From assembly GCA_023398105.1 (NCBI GenBank), contig JAEWST010000114.1, positions 1 to 64,000 of the forward strand: a stretch of DNA of 64,000 nucleotides. Reading direction: 5' to 3'. A model generated the notes under the pieces. The model did no database searches and was not told the DNA's origin. It saw nothing but the letters and a program-made list of their open reading frames with translations. The translations under genes and the position numbers were made by a program. Origin of the DNA: Bacillota bacterium (GTDB lineage: Bacteria; Bacillota; Clostridia; Acetivibrionales; DSM-1351). Shown piece after piece: positions 37,146-45,763 of the stretch; the first letter of the stretch is position 1, and each line of letters starts with the position of its first letter.

Positions 37146-38618
37146 TTAATCTGCTACTAAATCATATTTCTTTTTTTCGGTTCTTATCATGTATTCCTTG
37201 AAGAATGCGACAAGCACTCCAAACATTAAGCCTGCTAATACACCTATTGCCAAATATAATTTTAAACTTGATTTTGCACTGGAATACTCCGCAGGTGAGG
37301 TTATTGTCATGGCTCTTTTAAACAATTCAGAATTATAAAACTCTTGAACAGTCTCATTAGAAATATCAATATAGTCTCTAAACTTCATTCTAATATCGTC
37401 AAGCATTGGTTTTACTTTCTTTTCAGCTTCTTTCTTATGTGATATTTCTACAGTGTCATTTTTCAGCTTACTTATCTGATTCCTGTAATAATTGGCATTG
37501 TTAAGCACTTCCTTTGCATTTGTCTGTGCCAAAATAGATTTTTCTATTAAATCATCATAATACTTGCTGGTCTGATTTGTTTCTACAGAATTGATATCTG
37601 AAGTTGCCCCATTACTAGGCATTACAAGGATATTTTTATCCTTTTGATATCTGTTTATAGAGTTTAAGTAAACGCTTGCTTCATCGTTTTTTTTCTTTGA
37701 AGTCAGCTCACATTCTTGTATTCTATATTCATAAAGCTTTATAAGTGCTTCCTTATCTTTTGTAAGATTATACGAATCAATAATAGCTCCTATATTTTGT
37801 AAATCAACCTTTTCCAACACTGTAATTGATTCTATAATATCACTGAAGGTAAGCCCATATTTTTTTGATCTGAAGCCGCTTGCACCTATCTCATTATTTT
37901 TTGTTTTCAGATAATGTTGCAAGTTAACAAATTGATTTTTAAGTACTTCAATTTGCTGTGGATAATCATACACACTATAATCAGTAGGTCCTATCTCATC
38001 TGTTAGCAATGCACCACTAAAATAACTATTATAGAAATACTTTTTGTATTGCTTAAAAAGCTCATCCAATATTTCTCTTGCCTCAATAGAGCTAATAGAA
38101 AATGCTCTAGGCAGATTTAGAGTTACCAAATATGTATTAGGGTAATACGTATAATCTTGTCCATCTCCTACGTTCTGAGCCTTTGACTCCTCAAGCGACT
38201 TGATTTTCTCTGTTATGTTTCCTGGAATAATAGGTACAAATTTAAGATTTGTTCTTAAGTTATCCTCGGAAATGCCATAACCAGATAAGTTTAAGTTTTC
38301 AACTACCTTGCTTAAAACAACAGGCGATTTTACCTTGCTGATGTCAAAATCATTTCCATATGGATCAAGACCTTTTTCTATCCCATTAAAATTAAACGTA
38401 ACAATCATGTTAACAGAGCCCTTATATGGTTGTTGATATTGCATGTACATACTAACTGCAACGGCTAATAATATACCTATAATAACTGAACTAGCTGTAA
38501 TCCATTTGGCTTTTATCAGTATTTCAATTATATCTCTAAGACTTATATCTATGCCTCTATTACCAATTCTATCCTGACTAAGAACTACCTCAACCTTTTC
38601 TTTCTTTATAACTTCCAT
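37146..38618 (-). CDS. Chain-length determinant protein (Wzz family)
   Basis: 490 residues. Two membrane segments (about 30-52 and 455-475) flank a large extracellular part with long coiled-coil stretches. The N-terminal DISLRDIIEILIKAKW and the C-terminal SSAKSSLKLYLAIGVLAGLMFG are typical of Wzz. It controls polymer length and export with a kinase/phosphatase; the PHP phosphatase at 46429 is the likely partner. A defence island separates the two. Confidence 0.9.
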   Translation of the reverse strand: MEVIKKEKVEVVLSQDRIGNRGIDISLRDIIEILIKAKWITASSVIIGILLAVAVSMYMQYQQPYKGSVNMIVTFNFNGIEKGLDPYGNDFDISKVKSPVVLSKVVENLNLSGYGISEDNLRTNLKFVPIIPGNITEKIKSLEESKAQNVGDGQDYTYYPNTYLVTLNLPRAFSISSIEAREILDELFKQYKKYFYNSYFSGALLTDEIGPTDYSVYDYPQQIEVLKNQFVNLQHYLKTKNNEIGASGFRSKKYGLTFSDIIESITVLEKVDLQNIGAIIDSYNLTKDKEALIKLYEYRIQECELTSKKKNDEASVYLNSINRYQKDKNILVMPSNGATSDINSVETNQTSKYYDDLIEKSILAQTNAKEVLNNANYYRNQISKLKNDTVEISHKKEAEKKVKPMLDDIRMKFRDYIDISNETVQEFYNSELFKRAMTITSPAEYSSAKSSLKLYLAIGVLAGLMFGVLVAFFKEYMIRTEKKKYDLVAD

Positions 38619-38960
38619 TAAATTTCACCTCATATAGCTATTGCGAATATTACCATTAATATTGATTCAAAATATATTTTATAGTCACGAATAAAAGAAG
38701 TTTTTTGTCAATATGAATAGCTCCAAAAATTGAAGCAAAAAATCGTTATCCTTGGTCATAGTTTCACTTATCTCATACTTATAGAAGTGTAAAAGAAGCG
38801 GCTGTTGACTCAGAAAAACTTTAGCAATTTAAATATGTTAAAACACTAGTAAACTTTAACATAAAATAATGTAAACTTCAATTATAATATGGTATATATG
38901 ATGATTTTTTGTATTTTTGGATTTGTAAGTTTTATTACAAGTTTATTATAGGACATATAC

Positions 38961-39016
38961 TAATGCTACCGCACCTATATTACTAGGCTTTAAGCAGTAT
39001 ATTCAACTGCAAAAGT
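38961..39016 (-). repeat. Dispersed repeat family IV, inverted first-half copy
   Basis: The minus strand reads TTTTGCAGTTGAATATACTG then CTTAAAGCCTAGTAATAT and GGTGCGGTAGCATTA, matching 22261-22318. It sits at the left border of the plus-strand island. The rest of the 38619-39174 spacer is AT-rich; I see no further gene and no convincing promoter for the wzz gene. Confidence 0.5.
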
Positions 39017-39174
39017 TGATTAATTGAATAAAACATTAGTGGAAAAATGGCTATCATTGCTGTATGATATAAATATGAAATTTATAGACAGAAAACTTTT
39101 TTCTCAAGACACGTAGAACATGGTGCTAATATGGTTTTTTAATAAGTTTAAAGTGTATAAGGGAGGTATGACAT

Positions 39175-39912
39175 ATAAGTTTACAACCAAATAATTTTAA
39201 TCTTGAACCAACAACAATTTGGTCATTCCCTGACCGTGGTAGTTGGGCAACTCATTCAGGAAGATATCGTGGTAATTGGTCCCCATATATTCCAAGAAAT
39301 ATTATTCTTCGATATAGTAATGAAAATGAATGGGTATTAGATCAATTCTTAGGCAGTGGCACTACACTGGTGGAAGCAAAGCTACTAAATCGGAATGCTA
39401 TTGGCATAGATGTCAATGCAGCATCAATTTCTATTTCAAAAACAAATCTCAAATTTAATTCTCAAACAAAATCAAAAATACTTATAAAGCAAGGCGATGC
39501 TAGAAATTTATCATTTATTAAAGCTGAAAGCATTGATCTTATTTGTATGCACCCACCATATGCTAATATCATTAGATACAGCAAAAATCTAAATACTGAC
39601 ATTTCATTGTTACCATTAGAAGCTTTCCTTAACGAAATGTATAATGTAGCTTTAGAATCTTTTAGAGTACTCAAACCTCAAAAAATATGTGCCATTATGA
39701 TGGGAGATATTAGACAGTATGGGAATGTCATACCATTAGGCTTTCAAGTTATGAACTGTTTCTTAAAGGCAGGATTTCAATCAAAAGAAATTATTATAAA
39801 AGAGCAGCATAATTGCAAATCTACAGAATATTGGAGCGATAAAAGAAGGGATTTTTTGATGTTGGCACATGAATATATTTTTATATTTTCGAAGTCAATT
39901 ACCATCCGTTGA
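39175..39912 (+). CDS. Orphan N6/N4-type DNA methyltransferase with unusual start
   Basis: About 245 residues. SAM-binding motif FLGSGTTLVEAK (about residues 60-71), catalytic motif MHPPYANIIRYS near 125. The N-terminal stretch TTIWSFPDRGSW and GNWSPYIPRN is typical of this family and lies upstream of any standard start codon in frame. The only candidate at the right distance from AAGGGAGG (8 bases) is ATA at 39175. The nearby ATG at 39168 is in another frame and stops after 8 codons. So either a rare ATA start is used or a 1-base frameshift has hit the start. Target sequence unknown. Confidence 0.75.
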   Translation: MSLQPNNFNLEPTTIWSFPDRGSWATHSGRYRGNWSPYIPRNIILRYSNENEWVLDQFLGSGTTLVEAKLLNRNAIGIDVNAASISISKTNLKFNSQTKSKILIKQGDARNLSFIKAESIDLICMHPPYANIIRYSKNLNTDISLLPLEAFLNEMYNVALESFRVLKPQKICAIMMGDIRQYGNVIPLGFQVMNCFLKAGFQSKEIIIKEQHNCKSTEYWSDKRRDFLMLAHEYIFIFSKSITIR

Positions 39913-40120
39913 AACTGCTTTTGCCATCCAATAGCTTAATTTGAGGCAACTGACTAAAGTAAATTTCTATCGGCTTAATAGCCGATGATATAATACAATA
40001 GTTTGGGTTGAAGGTTAGAAACGAAAAACAGCTTTTTACGAACATGATGCTTTTTCGAGACATTATTCTATAGTCTTTTTTTGTCAAATTGACTTTAGCA
40101 ATTCTTACAGCAATTAGTTG

Positions 40121-40149
40121 TTGTTATTTAATTTTATTTCATCTATAAT
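40121..40149 (+). promoter_or_regulatory. Promoter of the DpnII-type operon
   Basis: TTGTTA (40121-40126) and TATAAT (40144-40149) are 17 bases apart, about 48 bases before the dpnM start. The rest of the 39913-40196 spacer has a small ATCGGC/GCCGAT hairpin near 39979 and no gene. Confidence 0.6.
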
Positions 40150-40196
40150 CAAATCTGATAGTCTACTCTATATTTTTTGAAATAAAGGTTATGAAA

Positions 40197-41024
40197 ATGA
40201 ATAATATAAATGTTGCACCATTTGTGAAATGGGCTGGCGGAAAAAGGCAGCTACTCACACAAATACGAGAAAGAATGCCAAAAAATTATAATAACTATTT
40301 TGAGCCATTTGTAGGTGGCGGGGCAGTTCTTTTTGACTTGTTACCTGCAAGTGCTCTGATAAATGATATAAATACCGCATTAATAAATACTTATCTAAAG
40401 ATAAAAGAAGTCCCAGAAGAATTTCTATCAGAAATAGCAATACTAGATCAAGAAATTGTAACAAGTGGAAAAGAGTATTTTTACCAAGTTCGGATACATT
40501 TTAATGATAAAATGATAAAAGCAGAATATGATGTTGAATTAGCTGCTTTGTTTGTATTTTTAAATAAGCACTGTTTTAATGGTCTTTATCGTGTAAATGG
40601 AAAAGGTTTATTTAATGTTCCTTATAACAACAGTGTTAATGAGTCCTGTAAAAGTGAAAACATAAAGGCGGTGTCTGAATTCCTTCAGAATGTAAATATT
40701 ATGGCTGGTGATTTTCAAGATGCTTGTGATTTGGCAAGAGAAGGTGATTTTGTCTTTCTTGATAGTCCTTATGCACCACTAAATCCAACTTCGTTTGAAT
40801 CCTATACAAAAGAAGGCTTTGACAAAGAAAGTCATCTTCGTCTTGCGGAGGTATTTAGAAATTTATCGGATAGAGGCTGTTTTTGTATGCTTACAAACCA
40901 TAATACAGAGTTTATTAATGAATTATACGATGGGTTTCATAAGGAAGTAGTGAATGTTAAAAGAATGATTAATTCCGATGCCACAAAAAGGGTAGGAAAA
41001 GAGATTATTATAACCAATTATTAG
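40197..41024 (+). CDS. dpnM: GATC adenine methyltransferase, Dam/DpnM type
   Basis: Methylates adenine in GATC. 275 residues: motif I FVKWAGGKRQLL at the N-terminus, FEPFVGGGAVLFDL, and the catalytic DSPYAPL near residue 192, as in the DpnM/Dam D12 class. The ATG at 40197 lies 8 bases after AAAGG; an ATG 6 bases upstream is too close. First gene of a dpnM-dpnA-dpnB operon. Confidence 0.94.
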   Translation: MNNINVAPFVKWAGGKRQLLTQIRERMPKNYNNYFEPFVGGGAVLFDLLPASALINDINTALINTYLKIKEVPEEFLSEIAILDQEIVTSGKEYFYQVRIHFNDKMIKAEYDVELAALFVFLNKHCFNGLYRVNGKGLFNVPYNNSVNESCKSENIKAVSEFLQNVNIMAGDFQDACDLAREGDFVFLDSPYAPLNPTSFESYTKEGFDKESHLRLAEVFRNLSDRGCFCMLTNHNTEFINELYDGFHKEVVNVKRMINSDATKRVGKEIIITNY

Positions 41025-41035
41025 GGGTGATTGCA

Positions 41036-41824
41036 TTGAAAAATCTGCTCAGTGGGTATATAACACCATATTTTGAAACAGAATCAGAGCAGTTATTTTT
41101 AGGTGATTGCTTTGAAATATTAAAAAAAATAGAACTAGAAAGCATTGATATGATATTTGCTGATCCCCCATACTTTTTAAGTAATGATGGAATAACCTGT
41201 AAGGGTGGTAAAATGGTATCAGTTAATAAAGGCATATGGGATGAAGGAAAAGATTTAAAGTCAAAGCATGAGTTTAATAGGAAATGGATTAGCTTATGTA
41301 AAAATATACTTACCCAAAACGGCACAATCTGGATTTCAGGCACTCTCCATAATATATATTCTATCGGTATGGCTTTAGAGCAGGAAGGCTTCAAGATCAT
41401 AAATAATATTACATGGCAAAAAACAAATCCGCCACCGAATTTAGCTTGCCGATGCTTTACACATTCAACAGAGACAATCCTCTGGGCGAAAAAGGATGAA
41501 AAGAAAGCAAAACATTTGTTTAATTATGAGCTAATGAAGGGGATGAACGCTGGAAAGCAGATGAAGGATGTATGGACTGGAAGTTTGACAAAACCATCTG
41601 AAAAGTCAGAGGGTAAGCATCCTACACAAAAACCCGAGTATTTATTGGAGAAAATAATACTAGCTTCTACAAATGAAAATGATATTGTATTAGATCCATT
41701 TTGTGGTTCAGGAACAACAGGAGTAGCAGCTTGTAAAAACAATAGACTTTTTATAGGTATTGATAATGTAGAAGAATATCTACAAATTTGCAAGAGACGA
41801 TTGGAGAAGACACATGAAGAATAG
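41036..41824 (+). CDS. dpnA: GATC methyltransferase, DpnA type (TTG start)
   Basis: The second methyltransferase of DpnII systems, which can methylate single-stranded DNA and so protects incoming transforming DNA. The order is catalytic motif FADPPYFLSN first (near residue 37), then the SAM motif DPFCGSGTT (about 220), with the family stretches RKWISLCKNIL and KHPTQKPEYLLE. I start at the TTG (41036), 4-5 bases after AGGGGTGAT; a GTG at 41027 lacks a site. It overlaps dpnB by 11 bases. Confidence 0.92.
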   Translation: MKNLLSGYITPYFETESEQLFLGDCFEILKKIELESIDMIFADPPYFLSNDGITCKGGKMVSVNKGIWDEGKDLKSKHEFNRKWISLCKNILTQNGTIWISGTLHNIYSIGMALEQEGFKIINNITWQKTNPPPNLACRCFTHSTETILWAKKDEKKAKHLFNYELMKGMNAGKQMKDVWTGSLTKPSEKSEGKHPTQKPEYLLEKIILASTNENDIVLDPFCGSGTTGVAACKNNRLFIGIDNVEEYLQICKRRLEKTHEE

Positions 41825-42677
41825 AAATTTTGATGAATGGTTAGGAAAATTTCGAGCAAGTATTTCAAACTATGACTATTATATAGATTTCAAAAAGGTT
41901 GTAAGAAATGTTAATGAAATTAAAATTGAACTGAATATCTTAAACTCACTAATTGGCTCTAAGAATATTGAGGCAGAGTTTACATCAATTATTCAAAAAT
42001 ATCCTGAAACCTTGAAGTGTATCCCTCTACTACTTGCTGTAAGGGGAAATGAAATTTACGCTCAGGATGAAGAAGGTGCCTTTTTATACAATTTCAAAAA
42101 TCAGAATTATAATATAGAACAATACAAAGTTTTTATGAAAAAAACAGGCTTGTTTGATATTATAGCAAACCATATTGTAAATAATCTTGTAGACTATGCA
42201 TTGGGAATTGAAACAGGATTGGATTCTAATGGTCGTAAAAACCGAGGCGGACACCAGATGGAAGATTTGGTTGAAAAATATATTTCAGCTGCTGGTTTTA
42301 AAAAAGATGTTACATATTTTAAAGAAATGTATCTGGCAGATATAGAGAATAACTGGAATATTGATCTATCTGCACTTTCTAATCAAGGCAAAGCAGCTAA
42401 GAGATTTGATTTTGTAATCAAAACAAAAAATATGATTTATGGGTGTGAAACAAACTTTTATGGTGGCGGTGGTTCTAAACTAAATGAGACAGCAAGAAGC
42501 TATAAAATGATATCTCAGGAAGCTGATACTATTGATGGATTTACATTTGTGTGGTTTACTGACGGGATCGGCTGGAAAAGTGCAAGAGGAAATTTGAGGG
42601 AAACATTTGAAGTTATGGAACATGTTTATAGTATTGATGATATGGAACATGGTATAATGAGGGAAATATTTAAGTAA
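41814..42677 (+). CDS. dpnB: Type II restriction endonuclease, DpnII family (GATC)
   Basis: Cuts unmethylated GATC. 287 residues; the conserved part RGGHQMEDLVEKYI (about residue 144) and the stretch RFDFVI...CETNFYGGGGSKL (about 198-226) match the DpnII family catalytic region. The ATG follows GGAGAAGACAC inside the end of dpnA, so translation is coupled. It appears intact, making this a complete restriction-modification unit. Confidence 0.93.
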   Translation: MKNRNFDEWLGKFRASISNYDYYIDFKKVVRNVNEIKIELNILNSLIGSKNIEAEFTSIIQKYPETLKCIPLLLAVRGNEIYAQDEEGAFLYNFKNQNYNIEQYKVFMKKTGLFDIIANHIVNNLVDYALGIETGLDSNGRKNRGGHQMEDLVEKYISAAGFKKDVTYFKEMYLADIENNWNIDLSALSNQGKAAKRFDFVIKTKNMIYGCETNFYGGGGSKLNETARSYKMISQEADTIDGFTFVWFTDGIGWKSARGNLRETFEVMEHVYSIDDMEHGIMREIFK

Positions 42678-42703
42678 TACAAGTAATATAGGCGGAATGA
42701 AAT

Positions 42704-43454
42704 ATGGCATTTGATGTACAAGATATTGATATAACTCTATTATTTAAAAACGATGATAATTATGAAATACCAAGATATCAAAGACGATATGTATGGAATA
42801 AAATTAATTGGTAGCAACTAATTGGTGATATTGATTATTGTGCAAAGACTACACCAGATTGGAGTCATTTTGTTGGGAGTATGGTTTTTGAAAGAAAACA
42901 TAGAAGAGATTTCAAAAAATCAATGTTTAAGTGATATCATATACTTAAAAGAATTAGTTACAAATAAGGTGTTAGGTCAACCATCTTCAATTAAGTTAAC
43001 AAATAGCTATGAGGAATTTTCAAATATTAACCAAATATTAATTGATGATGATGAGAATATATATTATTCTTTAGGAAATTTAATAGTCTGCCCAGAAAAG
43101 TTGAATAACAAAATGAAAAATAAATCCTATATGGATAAAAGAACCTTTCTTATATCATCAAAAATTTCTCACCTAAAATTTTTTGCTGAATATGAATTTA
43201 CTACAGAAACGATAAAATTAAGAACTGCTGAAGTTAATAAGTTACTTGTAGAAATGTATCTTTTACCTTATGAGAGTATGATTTTGGAATATAAGAACTT
43301 AATAAATCAAGAGCATCTTGATAAGAATGTCTACTCAGAAAAATTATCTGAAGTTAGATTTACCAAGTTAATACAGTATTTATATAGGAATGGTTCTATT
43401 CCAAAGGAAGAAGTGGAAATCATACAATCAATTATAGATAAAATGATAAGCTGA
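42704..43454 (+). pseudogene. Broken DUF262/DUF1524 (GmrSD-like) gene
   Basis: The ATG at 42704 opens MAFDVQDIDITLLF and the DUF262 signature IPRYQRRYVWNK. A TAG at 42812 interrupts it, and the same frame continues as LIGDIDYC..HFVGSMVF until a TGA at 42932. A second frame, open to 43454, carries a C-terminal part with SLGNLIVCPEKLNNKMKNKS like the DUF1524 HNH half of GmrSD proteins, but the middle and the usual catalytic His stretch are missing. Type IV-like nucleases of this kind attack modified phage DNA. This copy is dead or much shortened. Confidence 0.65.
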
Positions 43455-43485
43455 CTTTGTTCTAATATAAAGGAAAAATAAGCAG

Positions 43486-43513
43486 TTGTAACTATTTTTC
43501 TCTATGTTATAAT
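43486..43513 (+). promoter_or_regulatory. Promoter of the HEPN-motif gene
   Basis: TTGTAA (43486-43491) and TATAAT (43508-43513), spacing 16, with TGT directly before the -10 (extended -10). It gives a leader of about 200 bases that contains the large hairpin at 43536-43591. Confidence 0.55.
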
Positions 43514-43535
43514 AAAAATGTATAAAATTACTAAA

Positions 43536-43591
43536 GGGTACATACTTAGTGAGGGAACTACGCATGCAGCCCATTTCACTAAATTGTACCC
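43536..43591 (+). promoter_or_regulatory. Strong stem-loop in the leader of the HEPN-motif gene
   Basis: GGGTACA (43536-43542) pairs with TGTACCC (43585-43591) and TTAGTGA (43546-43552) with TCACTAA (43576-43582), with a small internal loop and a 23-base apical loop holding GCATGC. There is no proper T-run after it. It could be an attenuator, an mRNA stabiliser or a site for the protein product. Confidence 0.6.
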
Positions 43592-43719
43592 ATCTTTTGC
43601 TTTAATAGTATATGCTTTAAATTCGCTATTTATACTTATAGTTTACAAGGAGTAAACAAAATTGTCAACATAAATGTTTAAATAAAGATACATATGATTA
43701 TATATCTAGGGAGGCAAGT

Positions 43720-45630
43720 ATGACAAATATCGAGAAAAAAAATGCATATAGATATTTTATTTATAACATGCAAGAGTATTTAAAATCGGATTATGACCAA
43801 CTCGAAAGCAGGACTATCGGTAGTTTTAGAGCACTTCTTTTAGATTACTTTGAATTATATGCTGAAATAAATAGTTGTACAGGAGATAAGGGTAAATATC
43901 AAAAGAGTTTAGATAACCTACTTAATTCAATAATATTTTATTGTAAAGAAAATCCAATATCAAGGCATCCTCATATAACCAATGATATACAGAGCTTAAA
44001 AAAACTATTAGAACTAAAAGAAAAATCAGAGCAGAAAGATAAGTCAGAACCAAAAGATAATTCAGAGAAAAAAGATAAGTCAGAACCAAAAGATAAGTCA
44101 GAGAAAAAAGATAAGATAGACCCTTTTTGTATTTATAATACTATAAGCAGTGTTTATAAGAAATTTAGTTCAATAAACATTTTATATTTATGCATAGATA
44201 TGGTACAGAATTATATTAAAGATTATGCTGATGTTGATAAAATTACAGAAGTCTTTATTAGCGAGTTAATATTTGAGGGGTATTCACTAAAGTATTTAGA
44301 GGAATGGTTTGGACAAACTTTTAGGTATGAAGTCATGAAAGGAATTTCTGATGAAGAAGGTTTAAAAAATGTTATTGGTGAATGCATGAAACTATCCTGT
44401 AAAAGTAATAAATGTTATTCAATAATTTTAAAAGTTTCCTTACCATATGAAATTAAAAAAGAAATCAAAGAAAATAAAACAATTTGTATATCTAATGTCG
44501 AGTATCAAAGTATATATTTAGAGAATGTTGAGTTAATTACCAGCAAAAAATTTGATAAATTTTACGAGTCTGGTAAATTTGAATACCTGACTTCAAATAT
44601 TAAATCTTGTGATATTTATAAATCTATAGAATTAGTAAAACTACCATTAGAAAACTATATGGAAATGTATAAAACAGTCGATACTAGTATTAAAAACAAG
44701 ATTATTAATGGATGTCTAATTAGCGAAGATTCAGAATGGAGGGAAATCCCCTTACATAATGAAGAGACTAATTTTAAAAAAATGACACTTAGGGAAAAGG
44801 AAGATATTCAAGACTTTATTCAATTACGAAGTTTTTTAAGAAAAAATCACATTATGTCAATCGACATAGATTTAATCGAGAGAGTGATTAATCTACTACA
44901 AAAAGTACCTGAACTAACAAAAGACAATAGGTTGCTAAACACTTGGACATCTATGGAATATATATTAAAATCATATAATAAAGAAAGTATCATCGAAAAG
45001 GTAAGACAAGTAGTTCCAAGAGTAATATGCTTGTATATTTTTAAAAACAAAATGAATATCTTATGGGATAAGTTATTGCCTTATATAGAGCGTGGAAAAA
45101 CAAGTGATTTGAATCATTGTATTTCTTCAGATAATCCTAAAAAGTATGATAGATTATCCTTTGCAACATTTTTAAAGGATAAAGATAGCGCACAAAAACT
45201 ACATGATTTTTTTGGTTCAAATATAATAATTCAAAGAAAGATAGCAGAGTTGAACTGTATATTAAATAACCCTCAACAATTAATAAATTTAAATAAATAT
45301 TCATTCTCTGCAATTCAGCATGATTTAAATTCTATTTATAGATTAAGAAACAAATTAGTTCATTCTGGTGTTGGAAATAAACTAGATATAGATTTGTATT
45401 CAAATAAGTTACAGAAATATGTAAATTGTGTTTTAGGCACAATTATTTATCATATTAAGCGTTCCCCAGAAAGCACCATATCTGAAGTATTATATTCAAT
45501 TGTTCAAACTTATGATAATTATTTAGGTATGCTTCAAGCTTTAATAACAGATAAAGATCCTTGTAATCAACAAAAGTTATTGCAAGAAAAAATTATGAAA
45601 ATTGCATTTCCTCCATACCTTTATTTATAA
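43720..45630 (+). CDS. Large unrecognised protein with a HEPN-like motif
   Basis: 636 residues, mostly helical, no signal peptide or membrane segment. Residues about 100-133 are a Lys/Ser/Glu/Asp/Pro tandem linker. The C-terminal third has LNTWTSMEYILKSY (about residue 405) and RLRNKLVHSG, whose R543-x4-H548 fits the RX4-6H signature of HEPN ribonucleases, with spacing like Apea-type HEPN domains. The ATG follows GGGAGGCAAGT. It is next to a DpnII system and a broken GmrSD-like gene, so a phage-defence RNase is a fair guess. I do not recognise the N-terminal 400 residues. Confidence 0.6.
   Translation: MTNIEKKNAYRYFIYNMQEYLKSDYDQLESRTIGSFRALLLDYFELYAEINSCTGDKGKYQKSLDNLLNSIIFYCKENPISRHPHITNDIQSLKKLLELKEKSEQKDKSEPKDNSEKKDKSEPKDKSEKKDKIDPFCIYNTISSVYKKFSSINILYLCIDMVQNYIKDYADVDKITEVFISELIFEGYSLKYLEEWFGQTFRYEVMKGISDEEGLKNVIGECMKLSCKSNKCYSIILKVSLPYEIKKEIKENKTICISNVEYQSIYLENVELITSKKFDKFYESGKFEYLTSNIKSCDIYKSIELVKLPLENYMEMYKTVDTSIKNKIINGCLISEDSEWREIPLHNEETNFKKMTLREKEDIQDFIQLRSFLRKNHIMSIDIDLIERVINLLQKVPELTKDNRLLNTWTSMEYILKSYNKESIIEKVRQVVPRVICLYIFKNKMNILWDKLLPYIERGKTSDLNHCISSDNPKKYDRLSFATFLKDKDSAQKLHDFFGSNIIIQRKIAELNCILNNPQQLINLNKYSFSAIQHDLNSIYRLRNKLVHSGVGNKLDIDLYSNKLQKYVNCVLGTIIYHIKRSPESTISEVLYSIVQTYDNYLGMLQALITDKDPCNQQKLLQEKIMKIAFPPYLYL
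44017..44118 (+). repeat. In-frame tandem repeat inside the HEPN-motif gene
   Basis: A degenerate 18-base unit (AAAGATAAGTCAGA plus AACC or GAAA) repeats about five times, encoding alternating KDKSEP and KDKSEK. It also forms a 36-base higher unit present about 2.5 times. All units are multiples of three, so copy-number changes would keep the frame. Confidence 0.8.
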
Positions 45631-45663
45631 ATTATTATTTCTTACTCAATTTTACCACTTGAA

Positions 45664-45703
45664 GCGGAACCTTTTATACCATATTGATTTTTCAAGGTTC
45701 CGC
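45664..45703. terminator. Perfect hairpin at the right edge of the defence island
   Basis: GCGGAACCTT (45664-45673) and AAGGTTCCGC (45694-45703) form a perfect 10-bp stem between the convergent ends of the HEPN-motif gene (plus) and the short sugar transferase (minus). The T-run is weak. It may end both transcripts. Confidence 0.55.
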
Positions 45704-45763
45704 ACAGTAAATCAGATTGGTTAAGTTCAATTTTTGACCTTTGCTACGCAGTTCCTTATCCTC

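Noticed and set aside
44017..44118. CRISPR array or direct-repeat cluster
   Set aside because: Units are adjacent with no spacers and lie in frame within a gene; they code for a charged linker.
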